A stretch of DNA of 64,000 bases from CBDCFT01 sp965216365 (GTDB lineage: Bacteria > Pseudomonadota > Gammaproteobacteria > Arenicellales > CBDCFT01): positions 124,001-188,000 of the forward strand of contig CBDCFT010000015.1 in the NCBI GenBank assembly GCA_965216365.1, in the 5' to 3' direction. The notes beneath the pieces were generated by a model. It ran no database searches. It was not told the DNA's origin and was given only the letters and a program-made list of their open reading frames with translations. The translations under genes and the position numbers were made by a program. Below are positions 18,904-27,456 of the stretch, piece after piece; position 1 is the stretch's first letter, and the number at the start of each line of letters is the position of its first letter.

Positions 18904-19491
18904 TCAAAACCGGATAGCAAAACCCAACGTAAAAAAGTCCAGGCCCGAGTTGGGTTCCGCCAGCCCACCGTTGGAACGGTGTCCGTAAGTCAATTCCAGG
19001 ATCAAAGGTTGTGTTTGTCGTATTAACACGACACCAAGTATAATCTGCGGTGCAAAAAACCACTTACTACCCAGCTTTAAACGAACGTCTTTCGATTCCT
19101 CGTCTTCGAAGTCGTTATAGGAAACGCCAATTCCACTATCAATGTATAAACGTGGATTAAACGCATAACGTAGCGATGGAATCACGCCTACATCGTAACG
19201 AGACCGTTCGAATTCCTTAATATGTGCACGGGACAGGTTTACCCCTATACCGGCGCTGACCTTGTTATGGTTAATCAATGTGTGTATTACGCCTGGTAAT
19301 GGGTTGGTCGAGTATAGTTCTTCCGTGTTTAGACCATAGGAAATCTTGTTCCAACGTAAGTCATTCTGGACTTCGGTGCCGCCATGAATGCCGACCTCTG
19401 AAAAAGTTTGTGCGTTTGCCGGTAAAACCTGCGCAACAAATATTAGCAATACGAACAGTTGTTGGTGCTTTGAATTTGCGACGAAAAACAC
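18904..19491 (-). CDS. PagL-like lipid A 3-O-deacylase (acyloxyacyl hydrolase family)
   Basis: PagL enzymes are small outer-membrane barrels that remove the 3-position acyl chain of lipid A. The mature part looks like an eight-strand barrel ending in Phe (GFAIRF). Near its end it has HRSNGGLAEPNSG, the family HxSN catalytic His-Ser motif. I place the start at GTG 19491, one base after the rsmG stop. This gives about 195 residues with a clean signal peptide (QLFVLLIFVAQVLPANAQ). A longer reading from TTG 19530 would overlap rsmG. The gene is probably cotranscribed with rsmG, an unusual addition to this conserved origin cluster. Confidence 0.7.
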   Translation of the reverse strand: MFFVANSKHQQLFVLLIFVAQVLPANAQTFSEVGIHGGTEVQNDLRWNKISYGLNTEELYSTNPLPGVIHTLINHNKVSAGIGVNLSRAHIKEFERSRYDVGVIPSLRYAFNPRLYIDSGIGVSYNDFEDEESKDVRLKLGSKWFFAPQIILGVVLIRQTQPLILELTYGHRSNGGLAEPNSGLDFFTLGFAIRF

Positions 19492-19492
19492 G

Positions 19493-20158
19493 CTAGTATT
19501 CCACGATAACGGCGCAACGGTGCGCCGCAAGACCCGGAACCGGCAGCTCGTTGATCACGCATTTTGCTTTTTCATTCTCGTTCAGTTGCTCAACCTCCTG
19601 CTCCGCTTTGGCTGATTTCATAGCCAATAGCCGGCCACCTGGTTTAAGCAAGGGGCGGGCAAGAGGTATCAATTCGTGCAATGGCGCCAGTGCGCGTGCG
19701 GTAATCGTATCGAATGGCGCGTCGAGCTGAAATTCTTCCACCCGAGTATGTACTGTGTCCACATTGTTCATTTTGAATTTACTGGTGACGTGACGCAGAA
19801 AACTCACCTTTTTCGCGCGGCTTTCAACCAGTGTGACTTGCAGGTCGGGTCGCGCCAGGGCCAGCGGAATTCCGGGCAACCCCGCACCACTGCCAATATC
19901 ACATACACGAACACCGCGCACCAACGGCAATATGGCGAGACAATCGAGTGAATGATGTGTCACCATTTTGTCCAGGCTATCGATCGCGGTAAGATTGTGA
20001 CGTTTGTTCCATGTTTGTAGTTCATGTAAATAGTCCAACATGCGCCCGGGCGCTTCATCCGGCAGGGTAATACCTAATTCGCTTACGCCATGGGTTATCG
20101 TATCAATCAAATCTTGCTGTGTCGGTGAACTTACACAGGGTTTGTTCATATGATTCAT
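19493..20158 (-). CDS. rsmG: 16S rRNA (guanine527-N7)-methyltransferase
   Basis: RsmG (GidB) methylates G527 of 16S rRNA using S-adenosylmethionine. The 221-residue protein shows LQTWNKRHNLTAI near the N-terminus, the SAM-binding loop VCDIGSGAGLPGIPLALARPD (about 86-106), and TLVESRAKKVSFLRHV. Its normal partner mnmG lies further upstream (22.1-24.0 kb), separated by a pcm-like gene, an unknown gene and a VanZ-like gene. Confidence 0.96.
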   Translation of the reverse strand: MNHMNKPCVSSPTQQDLIDTITHGVSELGITLPDEAPGRMLDYLHELQTWNKRHNLTAIDSLDKMVTHHSLDCLAILPLVRGVRVCDIGSGAGLPGIPLALARPDLQVTLVESRAKKVSFLRHVTSKFKMNNVDTVHTRVEEFQLDAPFDTITARALAPLHELIPLARPLLKPGGRLLAMKSAKAEQEVEQLNENEKAKCVINELPVPGLAAHRCAVIVEY

Positions 20159-20162
20159 TGTA

Positions 20163-20303
20163 GAACCTATCTCATAATAGGCGAGCGATGCTCAGACGAG
20201 GCAAAAACGCTCGAAAAAGCGCAGTGTACACGACAGTACATGAGCATTTTGAGAGCATTTTTAACGACGTATCAGCAAAGCGCAGGCATTTTGAGATGGG
20301 TTC
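20163..20303. repeat. 141-bp MITE-like palindromic element flanked by TA
   Basis: The ends form an inverted repeat: GAACCTATCTCA on the left, and on the right the complement GAACCCATCTCA. A TA dinucleotide borders each side (20161-20162 and 20304-20305), the target duplication made by IS630/Tc1-mariner transposases. The interior is also an imperfect long palindrome, so transcripts would fold into one hairpin. No transposase is present. It sits between the divergent rsmG and pcm-like genes. Confidence 0.7.
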
Positions 20304-20334
20304 TAGTAATACAACAAGAGAAAGAGACCAACTG

Positions 20335-21117
20335 TTGATTTGCGTCAGAACATGGCGTCGAATAGCACGCACAATCGGGTGTTGCTGTTTTATTTTACTA
20401 AGCGCTGGTTTTGTACAAGCCAACGAATCGAACACGCTGGAGACGACCATTCCACAGACTGACAAACGGTATCAACAACAACGCGCTGCCATGGTGCAAG
20501 ATCAAATTGTGCAACCGTCGGACGGACGTACGGCTGTCACCAACAAGAACGTGTTAGCAGCAATGCGCGAGGTGCCGCGTCATTGGTTTGTACCGAAAGA
20601 ATACGCTCGCACCGCGTATCACGATGGGCCACTGCCGATAGGTCACGGCCAAACCATATCGCAACCTTACATTGTGGCAATCATGACCGAGTTGTTAAAA
20701 CCACAAAGCGATCACATTGTTTTGGAAGTAGGCACCGGCTCCGGCTATCAAGCGGCGATTTTGTCGCAGTTAGTGCAACAGGTTTACACCATCGAAATAG
20801 TCGAACCGTTAGGTGAGGAAGCCACGCAAACATTGTCCGAACGCGGCTACGATAACGTCGAGGTGCGTGTCGGTGACGGTTATCAGGGTTGGCCTGAACA
20901 GGCTCCGTTCGATGGTATCATTGTTACCGCGGCACCCGATCACGTACCGCAACCTTTAATCGATCAATTGCGAACCGGTGGACGAATGGTCATACCCGTC
21001 GGCCCCAGTGGGGGCATCCAGGAATTGCTGGTGCTGACCAAACAGGAAGACGGCAGTATCAGCGAAACCGAAATGATGTCTGTGCGATTTGTTCCGTTGA
21101 CACGCGATAACGATTAA
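20335..21117 (+). CDS. exported protein-L-isoaspartate O-methyltransferase-like protein
   Basis: PIMT repairs isoaspartyl residues in aged proteins with SAM. The catalytic domain has DGPLPIGHGQTISQPYIVA, the SAM loop LEVGTGSGYQAAILSQL, and IIVTAAPDHVPQPLIDQL. Unlike cytoplasmic Pcm, it is preceded by a signal-peptide-like segment (RRIARTIGCCCFILLSAGFVQA), so a periplasmic role is likely. The reading frame is open from 20188, but everything before about 20304 is MITE sequence. I prefer TTG 20335, preceded by AAAGAG. An in-frame ATG at 20296 lies inside the element's right repeat and could also serve. Confidence 0.8.
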   Translation: MICVRTWRRIARTIGCCCFILLSAGFVQANESNTLETTIPQTDKRYQQQRAAMVQDQIVQPSDGRTAVTNKNVLAAMREVPRHWFVPKEYARTAYHDGPLPIGHGQTISQPYIVAIMTELLKPQSDHIVLEVGTGSGYQAAILSQLVQQVYTIEIVEPLGEEATQTLSERGYDNVEVRVGDGYQGWPEQAPFDGIIVTAAPDHVPQPLIDQLRTGGRMVIPVGPSGGIQELLVLTKQEDGSISETEMMSVRFVPLTRDND

Positions 21118-21129
21118 CGCCCGACCATT

Positions 21130-21648
21130 CTAAGATACCACCACCATACAAGCCTTGGTATCAATCGCTAAACGCAAATTGTAATAGGTGTAGGGACTGC
21201 CGCCGATATGCGGGTGCGGCATCCACCAGGTCAGCATATTGAATCGGCGCTTATGAATATTGGCCGGCAAAACCTGCTGTTCGCAGTCGTTAACCTTGAC
21301 CGTGACCGTACGCAGTTGGTCGATCCAGCTTTTTAACCAAATCGCGTTGGCACGATGACAACGCTGCCACTGGGTTGAGCCTAACTCCGGTCTACAATAG
21401 CTGCCGTCAGTCTTTTTAATTTCTATTGTTGCGTAAGTTTCATTGCTTTCACCGATGGCTAACAGGTTCTTATTTTTATCGGCAAATTCGATTTTGACAT
21501 CCGGATTGACTGCAAATTGAGTACTCTCACCTTTGTTCCAGATTGAAACGTATAAATAACCATAGCATTCGGTGTATAAATAGCCCACTGACGGCACGCC
21601 GATAATTATCGCGCAAAAAAAGATAAAAAGTATTTGTTTCCATCTCAT
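21130..21648 (-). CDS. membrane-anchored protein of unknown function
   Basis: I do not recognise this 172-residue protein. It has one N-terminal helix (about 5-25, ILFIFFCAIIIGVPSVGYLY) and a likely periplasmic domain rich in aromatic residues. Four cysteines (CRPE, RCHR, DCEQ, KACM) could form two disulfides. The end, MPHPHIGGSPYTYYNLRLAIDTKACMVVV, looks like a beta-rich packing core. It converges with the pcm-like gene, leaving 12 bases between stops. Its start faces the VanZ-like gene across 48 bases, so both must share a compact divergent promoter region. Confidence 0.55.
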   Translation of the reverse strand: MRWKQILFIFFCAIIIGVPSVGYLYTECYGYLYVSIWNKGESTQFAVNPDVKIEFADKNKNLLAIGESNETYATIEIKKTDGSYCRPELGSTQWQRCHRANAIWLKSWIDQLRTVTVKVNDCEQQVLPANIHKRRFNMLTWWMPHPHIGGSPYTYYNLRLAIDTKACMVVVS

Positions 21649-21696
21649 GGTACAAACTGCGAGTAGCTGTTTCTAAGGTATTCTTCTGAACTTTAA

Positions 21697-22080
21697 ATGA
21701 GACAACTCAGACTAAAAAATTTCTGGCTGACATTAGGGTGGTTGTTACTCGCCGCTATTGTCTATGTATCGCTGACACCAGCACCACCCGATCCTGATTT
21801 TGAAATTAATGACAAGGTGTTGCACTTTGCGATGTATTTCATATTGACTGCCTGGTTTGCGCAACTTTTTGCGCCCGGAAAACATTTGGTTGTTTACGCG
21901 CTATGCTTTTTTGTTATGGGTGTTGTGCTGGAATTCGGTCAGGGGCTGACGGACGAACGCTCAACGTCGTTGTTCGATGCTTTGGCCAATGGCGCGGGCA
22001 TCGCTGCCGGTCTGTTGCTTGCGTTAACGCCCTTGGCTTTGACGTTGAAACACTTCGAACGAATCGTCTTGCGACAATAG
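21697..22080 (+). CDS. VanZ-like family membrane protein
   Basis: The 127-residue protein has four membrane helices and the VanZ-like pattern: VSLTPAPPDPDFEINDKVLHFAMYFILTAWFAQL, then VMGVVLEFGQGLTDERSTSLFDALANGAGIAAG. Short stand-alone VanZ-like proteins are common in proteobacteria and have no established link to glycopeptide resistance. Its stop is 8 bases from the convergent stop of mnmG. Confidence 0.8.
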   Translation: MRQLRLKNFWLTLGWLLLAAIVYVSLTPAPPDPDFEINDKVLHFAMYFILTAWFAQLFAPGKHLVVYALCFFVMGVVLEFGQGLTDERSTSLFDALANGAGIAAGLLLALTPLALTLKHFERIVLRQ

Positions 22081-22088
22081 TTCCAAAC

Positions 22089-23975
22089 TCAGGCGGCGTT
22101 TTGCAACGAACGTTTTTTGAGATGAACCAACAGCAGTGAAATCGCGGCTGGCGTAACCCCGGAAATGCGCGATGCCTGGCCAATAGTCAAAGGCTTGTGC
22201 CGGTTTAGTTTTTGTTGCACTTCCGCTGACAAACCACTTATTTCAAGGTAATCCAACTCTTCAGGTAATTTCGTACTCTCGTTAGACCGTTGCCGGTCAA
22301 TCTCATCACGCTGGCGATCGATATAACCCGAATAACGTGCCTGAATTTCCAATTGTTCGATGACCGAAAAGTCGTCCACACCCGGACCGACGCTTCCTAT
22401 GCTCATCAAGTCAGCGTAACTCACCTCGGGGCGACGCAATAAATCTATCAGTTTTGTGTCCTTGTTTAATGCCTGACCGAAAACTCGTTGCGCATCTTCG
22501 TCTTTCAATTGATCAGGCCGCAACCAGGTTTGTTGCAAGCGTTGTTGTTCTTGTTCTAGACAATCGCGTTTTTTACTGAACACCTGCCAGCGCGTATCAT
22601 TAACCAGACCCAACTCGCGCCCGGTTTCGGTCAAGCGCAAATCGGCATTGTCTTCACGCAGTTGCAAACGATATTCGGCACGCGATGTAAACATGCGATA
22701 AGGCTCGCTCGTACCCAGTGTAATCAAATCATCAATCATCACGCCGATATAGGCTTGATCGCGGCATGGCCACCAGGCTTCTTTGTCCTGCACTTGCAAG
22801 GCGGCGTTTAAACCGGCGATCAAACCCTGGCCGGCGGCTTCCTCATAACCCGTCGTGCCGTTTATCTGGCCGGCAAAAAACAATCCCTGAATGAACTTGG
22901 TTTCAAGGCTGGGTTTTAAATCCCGTGGATCGAAAAAATCGTATTCGATAGCGTAACCGGGACGGGTAATTTTTGCGTTCTCGAAGCCCTTGATCGAACG
23001 CACCATGCGCCACTGAATATCGAATGGCAGGCTGGTGGAAATTCCATTGGGATAAATTTCCGTCGTGTTCAAGCCTTCCGGTTCAATAAAAATCTGATGT
23101 GAATTTTTATCCGCGAATCGAACCACTTTGTCTTCGACCGATGGACAATAACGCGGGCCGGTGGCATCGATCACGCCGCCGTAAATCGGCGAACGATCCA
23201 AACCTTCCCGGATGATGTCGTGGGTTTGTTCGTTGGTATGAGTGATATGACATGAAACCTGCGGCGGGTGTTGCTCGCGCGTGCCGAGATAGGAAAAAAC
23301 TGGACGCGGTTCATCACCAGGTTGTTCTTCCAACGCGGAATAGTCAATAGTGCGTCCATCGATACGCGGTGGCGTGCCGGTCTTTAAACGATCCACGGTA
23401 AACGGCAATTCACGCAGGCGTTTGGCCAGACGAATGGACGGCGCATCCCCTGCGCGGCCACCGGCATAGTTGTCTAAACCAATGTGAATCTTGCCACCGA
23501 GGAACGTACCTGTTGTTAACACAACGGTAGGCGCTTTAAAACGCAAACCCATTTGCGTGACGACGCCTTTAACACGTTCGGTTTCTATAATTAAATCTTC
23601 AACCGATTGTTGGAAGATGGTCAGACTCGATTGATATTCAACCGCTGCGCGAATGCTTTGTTTATACAACGCTCGATCCGCTTGCGAGCGAGTAGCACGC
23701 ACCGCCGGGCCTTTGCGCGCGTTGAGCGTGCGAAAATGAATGCCGCTGCAATCCGCCGCCTGCGCCATGATGCCGCCCAAGGCATCCACCTCTTTGACAA
23801 TATGACCCTTACCGATGCCACCGATGGCCGGATTGCACGACATCTGACCGATGGTCTCGATGTTTTGCGTCAACAATAACGTGTTGCAACCTATGCGTGC
23901 AGACGCCAAAGCGGCTTCAGTGCCGGCATGGCCGCCACCGATCACAATGACATCAAATTTTTCGGGATGCAGCAT
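22089..23975 (-). CDS. mnmG: tRNA uridine-5-carboxymethylaminomethyl modification enzyme
   Basis: MnmG (GidA) works with MnmE to add carboxymethylaminomethyl groups to U34 of several tRNAs, using FAD. The 628-residue protein has the dinucleotide-binding motif VIGGGHAGTEAALASAR (about 11-27), SCNPAIGGIGKGH, RTLNARKGPAVRATRSQAD and EDNADLRLTETGRELGL near the C-terminal tRNA-binding region. Its partner mnmE lies 3.5 kb upstream; the two are often closer in relatives. Confidence 0.97.
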   Translation of the reverse strand: MLHPEKFDVIVIGGGHAGTEAALASARIGCNTLLLTQNIETIGQMSCNPAIGGIGKGHIVKEVDALGGIMAQAADCSGIHFRTLNARKGPAVRATRSQADRALYKQSIRAAVEYQSSLTIFQQSVEDLIIETERVKGVVTQMGLRFKAPTVVLTTGTFLGGKIHIGLDNYAGGRAGDAPSIRLAKRLRELPFTVDRLKTGTPPRIDGRTIDYSALEEQPGDEPRPVFSYLGTREQHPPQVSCHITHTNEQTHDIIREGLDRSPIYGGVIDATGPRYCPSVEDKVVRFADKNSHQIFIEPEGLNTTEIYPNGISTSLPFDIQWRMVRSIKGFENAKITRPGYAIEYDFFDPRDLKPSLETKFIQGLFFAGQINGTTGYEEAAGQGLIAGLNAALQVQDKEAWWPCRDQAYIGVMIDDLITLGTSEPYRMFTSRAEYRLQLREDNADLRLTETGRELGLVNDTRWQVFSKKRDCLEQEQQRLQQTWLRPDQLKDEDAQRVFGQALNKDTKLIDLLRRPEVSYADLMSIGSVGPGVDDFSVIEQLEIQARYSGYIDRQRDEIDRQRSNESTKLPEELDYLEISGLSAEVQQKLNRHKPLTIGQASRISGVTPAAISLLLVHLKKRSLQNAA

Positions 23976-24213
23976 GAATCAAGAAAAGCGAAGATAAGAA
24001 TTCGGGGGCGAGATTTTAATACGTCTTCACGACGATGCAAACCGTTACCATAGCGATAAATTCTTGATTTTCGGTAGCAATTTGTCTGGAAATCGACTGT
24101 GCTGTTGCTTGACGCTGGTTCGCTGCCGCTTGACAATGCTATCAATGTAACTAGAAAACGAATCTTTCTGTGTGCGATCCGCAACTTGTGATTCGTCGCG
24201 ACGGGATACGACC

Positions 24214-24789
24214 ATGAATACAAAATACACGGATAAACAGTATCTGGAATACCACTATCGGGAGATGGTGCGTCTATGCAAAGAGTGCAACACGCAAATC
24301 AACAGCGCGTTTTCCGATTTCAAATTACTCGGCGCGGTAGGTGCCATGGTGGCGTGGGCACCATTATCGGATGCCGTCGCAAAGGGTCATGACCCCAAGG
24401 TCATGTTACTGGGTTTTATCGCGATATTTATTCTGTTCATTGTCATCACGTTGTTTGACTTAATGAAACAATCCATCATGCTTTATTACCTGGAACAAAT
24501 CCGCCACTTTGAAAACGCAATTCGTGATGCATTAGATATACACCACGAAGAGACTTTTAAGATGGCGCATAACTGGGCGCTATGGAGTAAAAAAGTACAC
24601 GAACATATCGCATGGCGATTTTTCGCAATCCTGTATGTATTCGTCATCGCCTTTCCTGCCACGGTGTTACTCGGACACGGCTACGAATGGCACGCCGCTA
24701 TTTTTCTTGTTATTGCACTGTTGTTGTTAGCGATTCAAATTACCGCCGTCAAGTTGGTGATTAATGCGGCGGAAAGGCAGCAAGCGTAG
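24214..24789 (+). CDS. four-helix membrane protein of unknown function
   Basis: The 191-residue protein (from ATG 24214; the frame is open back to 24172) has hydrophobic segments at about 36-55, 63-82, 127-147 and 152-177. A hydrophilic helical section between segments two and three is rich in His and Glu (DALDIHHEETFKMAHNWALWSKKVHEHIAWRF). I do not recognise a family. It diverges from mnmG and converges on the coiled-coil gene ending at 25179. It is therefore not in the same transcript as that motor-like pair, although it sits beside it. Confidence 0.6.
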   Translation: MNTKYTDKQYLEYHYREMVRLCKECNTQINSAFSDFKLLGAVGAMVAWAPLSDAVAKGHDPKVMLLGFIAIFILFIVITLFDLMKQSIMLYYLEQIRHFENAIRDALDIHHEETFKMAHNWALWSKKVHEHIAWRFFAILYVFVIAFPATVLLGHGYEWHAAIFLVIALLLLAIQITAVKLVINAAERQQA

Positions 24790-25178
24790 GTTAAATCGGG
24801 CGCAAGCCATAACCCACCTTTTTCGTATATTCATGCAATCCAGTTCGGCGCGTCGAGACGCGCCCTACCCAATACCCACCTTACGCGTTTAGCTGGGTTT
24901 ACCGTATTGAGAGCAACAAATAATTTTCCGGAAGACTTAGCATCGATAACGTCCTAATTTCTACCGTGTTTTCCCGGTCGCTCCCCTGAATGCTAATATA
25001 GAAAATCGGGGGCCAAATACTGGTGGAGTCTGGAAATATTAATGGTGCAGAACTCAAAAAGGCTTGGTTAAATTGAATATTTCCTAATGTCATTTAGCCG
25101 ATATGGGAGTTTTGTTAACTTAATTCAAGATGTAGCTATTCCATATGCGGAAGATGTTATTTCTAATGCACTATTTGG
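24790..25178. other. intergenic region with one short palindrome
   Basis: Nearly 390 bases contain no gene I can support. The only structure is an 18-bp palindrome at 24847-24864 (GGCGCGTC-GA-GACGCGCC) followed by CTACCC. It resembles dispersed repeats seen in many proteobacterial genomes, and no T-run follows. The rest is AT-richer than its surroundings, with stop codons in all frames. Confidence 0.45.
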
Positions 25179-26402
25179 CTACTGTCCGTGATAATAATAA
25201 TCATAACTGCGTAAAATGTCCCAGGTGAAGTTCCAGGCTTCGTTATAGCTCAGGCCGCTGTCGTCGGGAATGACGATTTTGGTGTAGAGGTTTTTCGGGT
25301 CGCGAGCTTTGTGTTCACTGAGTCGTTCGCGTATGGCTTCTAACGATAGTTGTTGCGGTTCAGTCTGTGTCGGTTCGCGGTATTCGTACACATAGGCATT
25401 ACCGATTTTCCGATAATGGATTTCGACCACGTATTTATCCAGTTCGCTGCGCGCAGGGCCGACCAGTTTCAGGTATTTGGCTTCCAGGTCTTCGAAGGTT
25501 GTTTCCAATTCGGCGTATTGTTCTTCACCGGCCAGCACCTTCGCGGTTTCCGCTTCCAGTTGTTGTTCCAGTTTGGCGTATTGTTCTTCTATGGACTCAA
25601 CCGCCTTTTGCGCGTCTTCAAACCGTTCTTCGATGGTTTTTTTATCGGTCTGCAGTAAAGCGTAAACGGCTTTTAACGCATCGAATTCGCCGCTTAAGGT
25701 TTCTTTCTCTGTTTCCAGCGTCGCTTTTGTTTCTTCTATTTGTGCCTTTTCTTCGGCAAGCTGGCGCGATTCGGTTTGCAGGGCTAGCAGCTGGGTCATG
25801 ATGCTGGCTTTTTCCGCCGCTAACTCGTCGCGTTCGGTCTCAACCGATGCTTTGTCCTGGGCCAGTTGTAACTGTAGTTTTTCCAGGTTTTGGTTTTCGA
25901 GTTCCAGTTCTTCTTTCGCCTGCTCCGTAATCTGCAGACGGCCGTCCAACGCCAGTTTGGTTTGCGCGAGTTCTTCATTGTCTTTCAACAGTTCATCGCG
26001 TAATCGTTCTAAGGCTACGATATCGGCAGTTAAGCGAGTTACGTTTTCGCTGCTCACTTCCAATTTGGCTTCGACGGATTCCTTGTCACGATTAGCCGCG
26101 CGTAATGTGAGTTGCAGTTCGCCGATTTTACGTTCCAGTTGATCTAGCCGCTCTTCCAGCGCGACTTTTTGTACCGCGGTAGAACGCGCTATCTCCGCGG
26201 TCTCGCGTTCCTTGTCGACGGTAGCTCGCAACTCTCTTACCAAATCGACATTGCGAATTAAAATAATGACCAGGGACATGAGAAAGATCATGACAATGAC
26301 TGTCATGATGTCGGTGAACGACGGCCACACGCTGTCGTCGCTGTGACTGCTCTGCGACTGAGCGGAAACCCTTAGATCGACAAAACCGTGCGTGGTGCGC
26401 AT
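25179..26402 (-). CDS. MotB/TolR-like protein with long periplasmic coiled coil
   Basis: The 407-residue protein starts with a polar cytoplasmic stretch. One membrane helix follows (26-50, WPSFTDIMTVIVMIFLMSLV) with an acidic residue, Asp31, at the place of the proton-carrying Asp of MotB, TolR and ExbD. About 260 residues of heptad coiled coil (roughly 52-315, dominated by Glu, Leu, Lys and Gln) should project into the periplasm. The last 90 residues end with TKIVIPDDSGLSYNEAWNF, reminiscent of the TolR/ExbD tail. No OmpA-type peptidoglycan motif is visible. Its ATG overlaps the stop of the MotA/TolQ-like gene (TAATG), so the two are translationally coupled. Confidence 0.75.
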   Translation of the reverse strand: MRTTHGFVDLRVSAQSQSSHSDDSVWPSFTDIMTVIVMIFLMSLVIILIRNVDLVRELRATVDKERETAEIARSTAVQKVALEERLDQLERKIGELQLTLRAANRDKESVEAKLEVSSENVTRLTADIVALERLRDELLKDNEELAQTKLALDGRLQITEQAKEELELENQNLEKLQLQLAQDKASVETERDELAAEKASIMTQLLALQTESRQLAEEKAQIEETKATLETEKETLSGEFDALKAVYALLQTDKKTIEERFEDAQKAVESIEEQYAKLEQQLEAETAKVLAGEEQYAELETTFEDLEAKYLKLVGPARSELDKYVVEIHYRKIGNAYVYEYREPTQTEPQQLSLEAIRERLSEHKARDPKNLYTKIVIPDDSGLSYNEAWNFTWDILRSYDYYYHGQ

Positions 26403-27328
26403 TAGTCACGCTCCGATAAACGAAATCCCTCTCTGAGCAGATGCACTATTTCGTTAAAATAATGATTGGTTTTGGCTACCTCTTCGCGGTAGTCGCTGAT
26501 CATTTGTTCCATGTGTTCGGCGGTCTGCGCGAAACGCTCGTGGGTTTCATCCAGCCGTTTGGTCAACGCACTGGATGCACGAATCAGTTCGGAGAAATCG
26601 TTCATCACGCTTTCCGGTTCATGCTGAAACTTCGGCACCAGGTAATTCGCCGTTATGTCTTCAACCCGGCTGATGAGATAGGTCTGGGTGTCGGTGAGAC
26701 GCAGATAAAAATATCCAAAAAACAGAAATGCCAGTATAGCCGTCATAGTCGTCGACAATGCAGTGGACATGCCGTGAATAACGGTATTCAAACCACCCGA
26801 TTCGGTACTGCCGGCGATCATGTCCGATGCGCCGAGCAAGGCGATGGACAGGGACACGATGGTGCCGAATACACCGGTTAAAATCAGAACGTTGTTTACA
26901 AACTTGGGAAAACTGACATAACTGGATTCTTCCGCCACCAGGGTTGCGGCCAATGCGCCATGATTGATTAAAGCGTGACGATTATGTAAGTCCTGCAAGG
27001 TGTCGTAACGATCGACAATCATGGAGTCCACCGGCAAACCCTGGGTCGGGTCTTTGGTGCGTGTCATATTGTTAATGAATGCATTCAGCGCTGCTTCCTC
27101 GCGTGTGTAACGCACATACAATTGCACTAGGCGAATCAGTCCGCTCAGAAACAGCAACAAGATCCCGCCGTTGACGACCCAACCGACCGAAGTGAGTTGG
27201 TTTTTTAGATACACCTCGGATAAGAACTCGCGTTGCCAGATTACGACGATAACGACAATGGCGAATAGCACGACCAGCTGAATTAACACATTGCGCGTGT
27301 AGTGATGTTCGACGGTACGCAGACTCAT
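26402..27328 (-). CDS. MotA/TolQ/ExbB-type proton channel family protein
   Basis: The 308-residue protein has the layout of stator channel subunits. Helices lie at about 13-31 and 48-71, a cytoplasmic loop of about 70 residues follows, and then come the channel helices at about 142-165 (ILTGVFGTIVSLSIALLG) and 184-209 (MSTALSTTMTAILAFLFFGYF). A cytoplasmic tail of about 100 residues is predicted to be partly coiled (ETHERFAQTAEHMEQMISDY). The helix 3 and 4 patterns match the MotA/TolQ/ExbB family. With its overlapping partner it should form a proton-driven rotary or force-generating unit. No flagellar, Tol-Pal or TonB gene is nearby. Confidence 0.78.
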   Translation of the reverse strand: MSLRTVEHHYTRNVLIQLVVLFAIVVIVVIWQREFLSEVYLKNQLTSVGWVVNGGILLLFLSGLIRLVQLYVRYTREEAALNAFINNMTRTKDPTQGLPVDSMIVDRYDTLQDLHNRHALINHGALAATLVAEESSYVSFPKFVNNVLILTGVFGTIVSLSIALLGASDMIAGSTESGGLNTVIHGMSTALSTTMTAILAFLFFGYFYLRLTDTQTYLISRVEDITANYLVPKFQHEPESVMNDFSELIRASSALTKRLDETHERFAQTAEHMEQMISDYREEVAKTNHYFNEIVHLLREGFRLSERD

Positions 27329-27456
27329 AATTCCTCGCTTTGTTTCTCTGTATTTATAGGGCCGCTGGTATCTCTACTGGATGGGTATTAAACGCGCATA
27401 GCCCGTGCGACGCAACATTCATCGAACTCTAGTGGCGATTCCGCAGGGAGAAACGA

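Noticed and set aside
20188..20334. Extra 49 residues at the N-terminus of the pcm-like protein
   Set aside because: This part is translated MITE sequence and a short spacer, and precedes the natural signal-peptide region.
21697..22080. Teicoplanin resistance gene vanZ
   Set aside because: Only the VanZ-like fold is supported; no other glycopeptide-resistance gene is present and such small proteins are common.
25179..27328. Zorya anti-phage system
   Set aside because: The channel pair is reminiscent of ZorAB, but ZorB has an OmpA-like peptidoglycan-binding end and ZorA a long cytoplasmic tail. Here the coiled coil is on the MotB/TolR-like subunit, and no ZorC, ZorD or ZorE gene is nearby.
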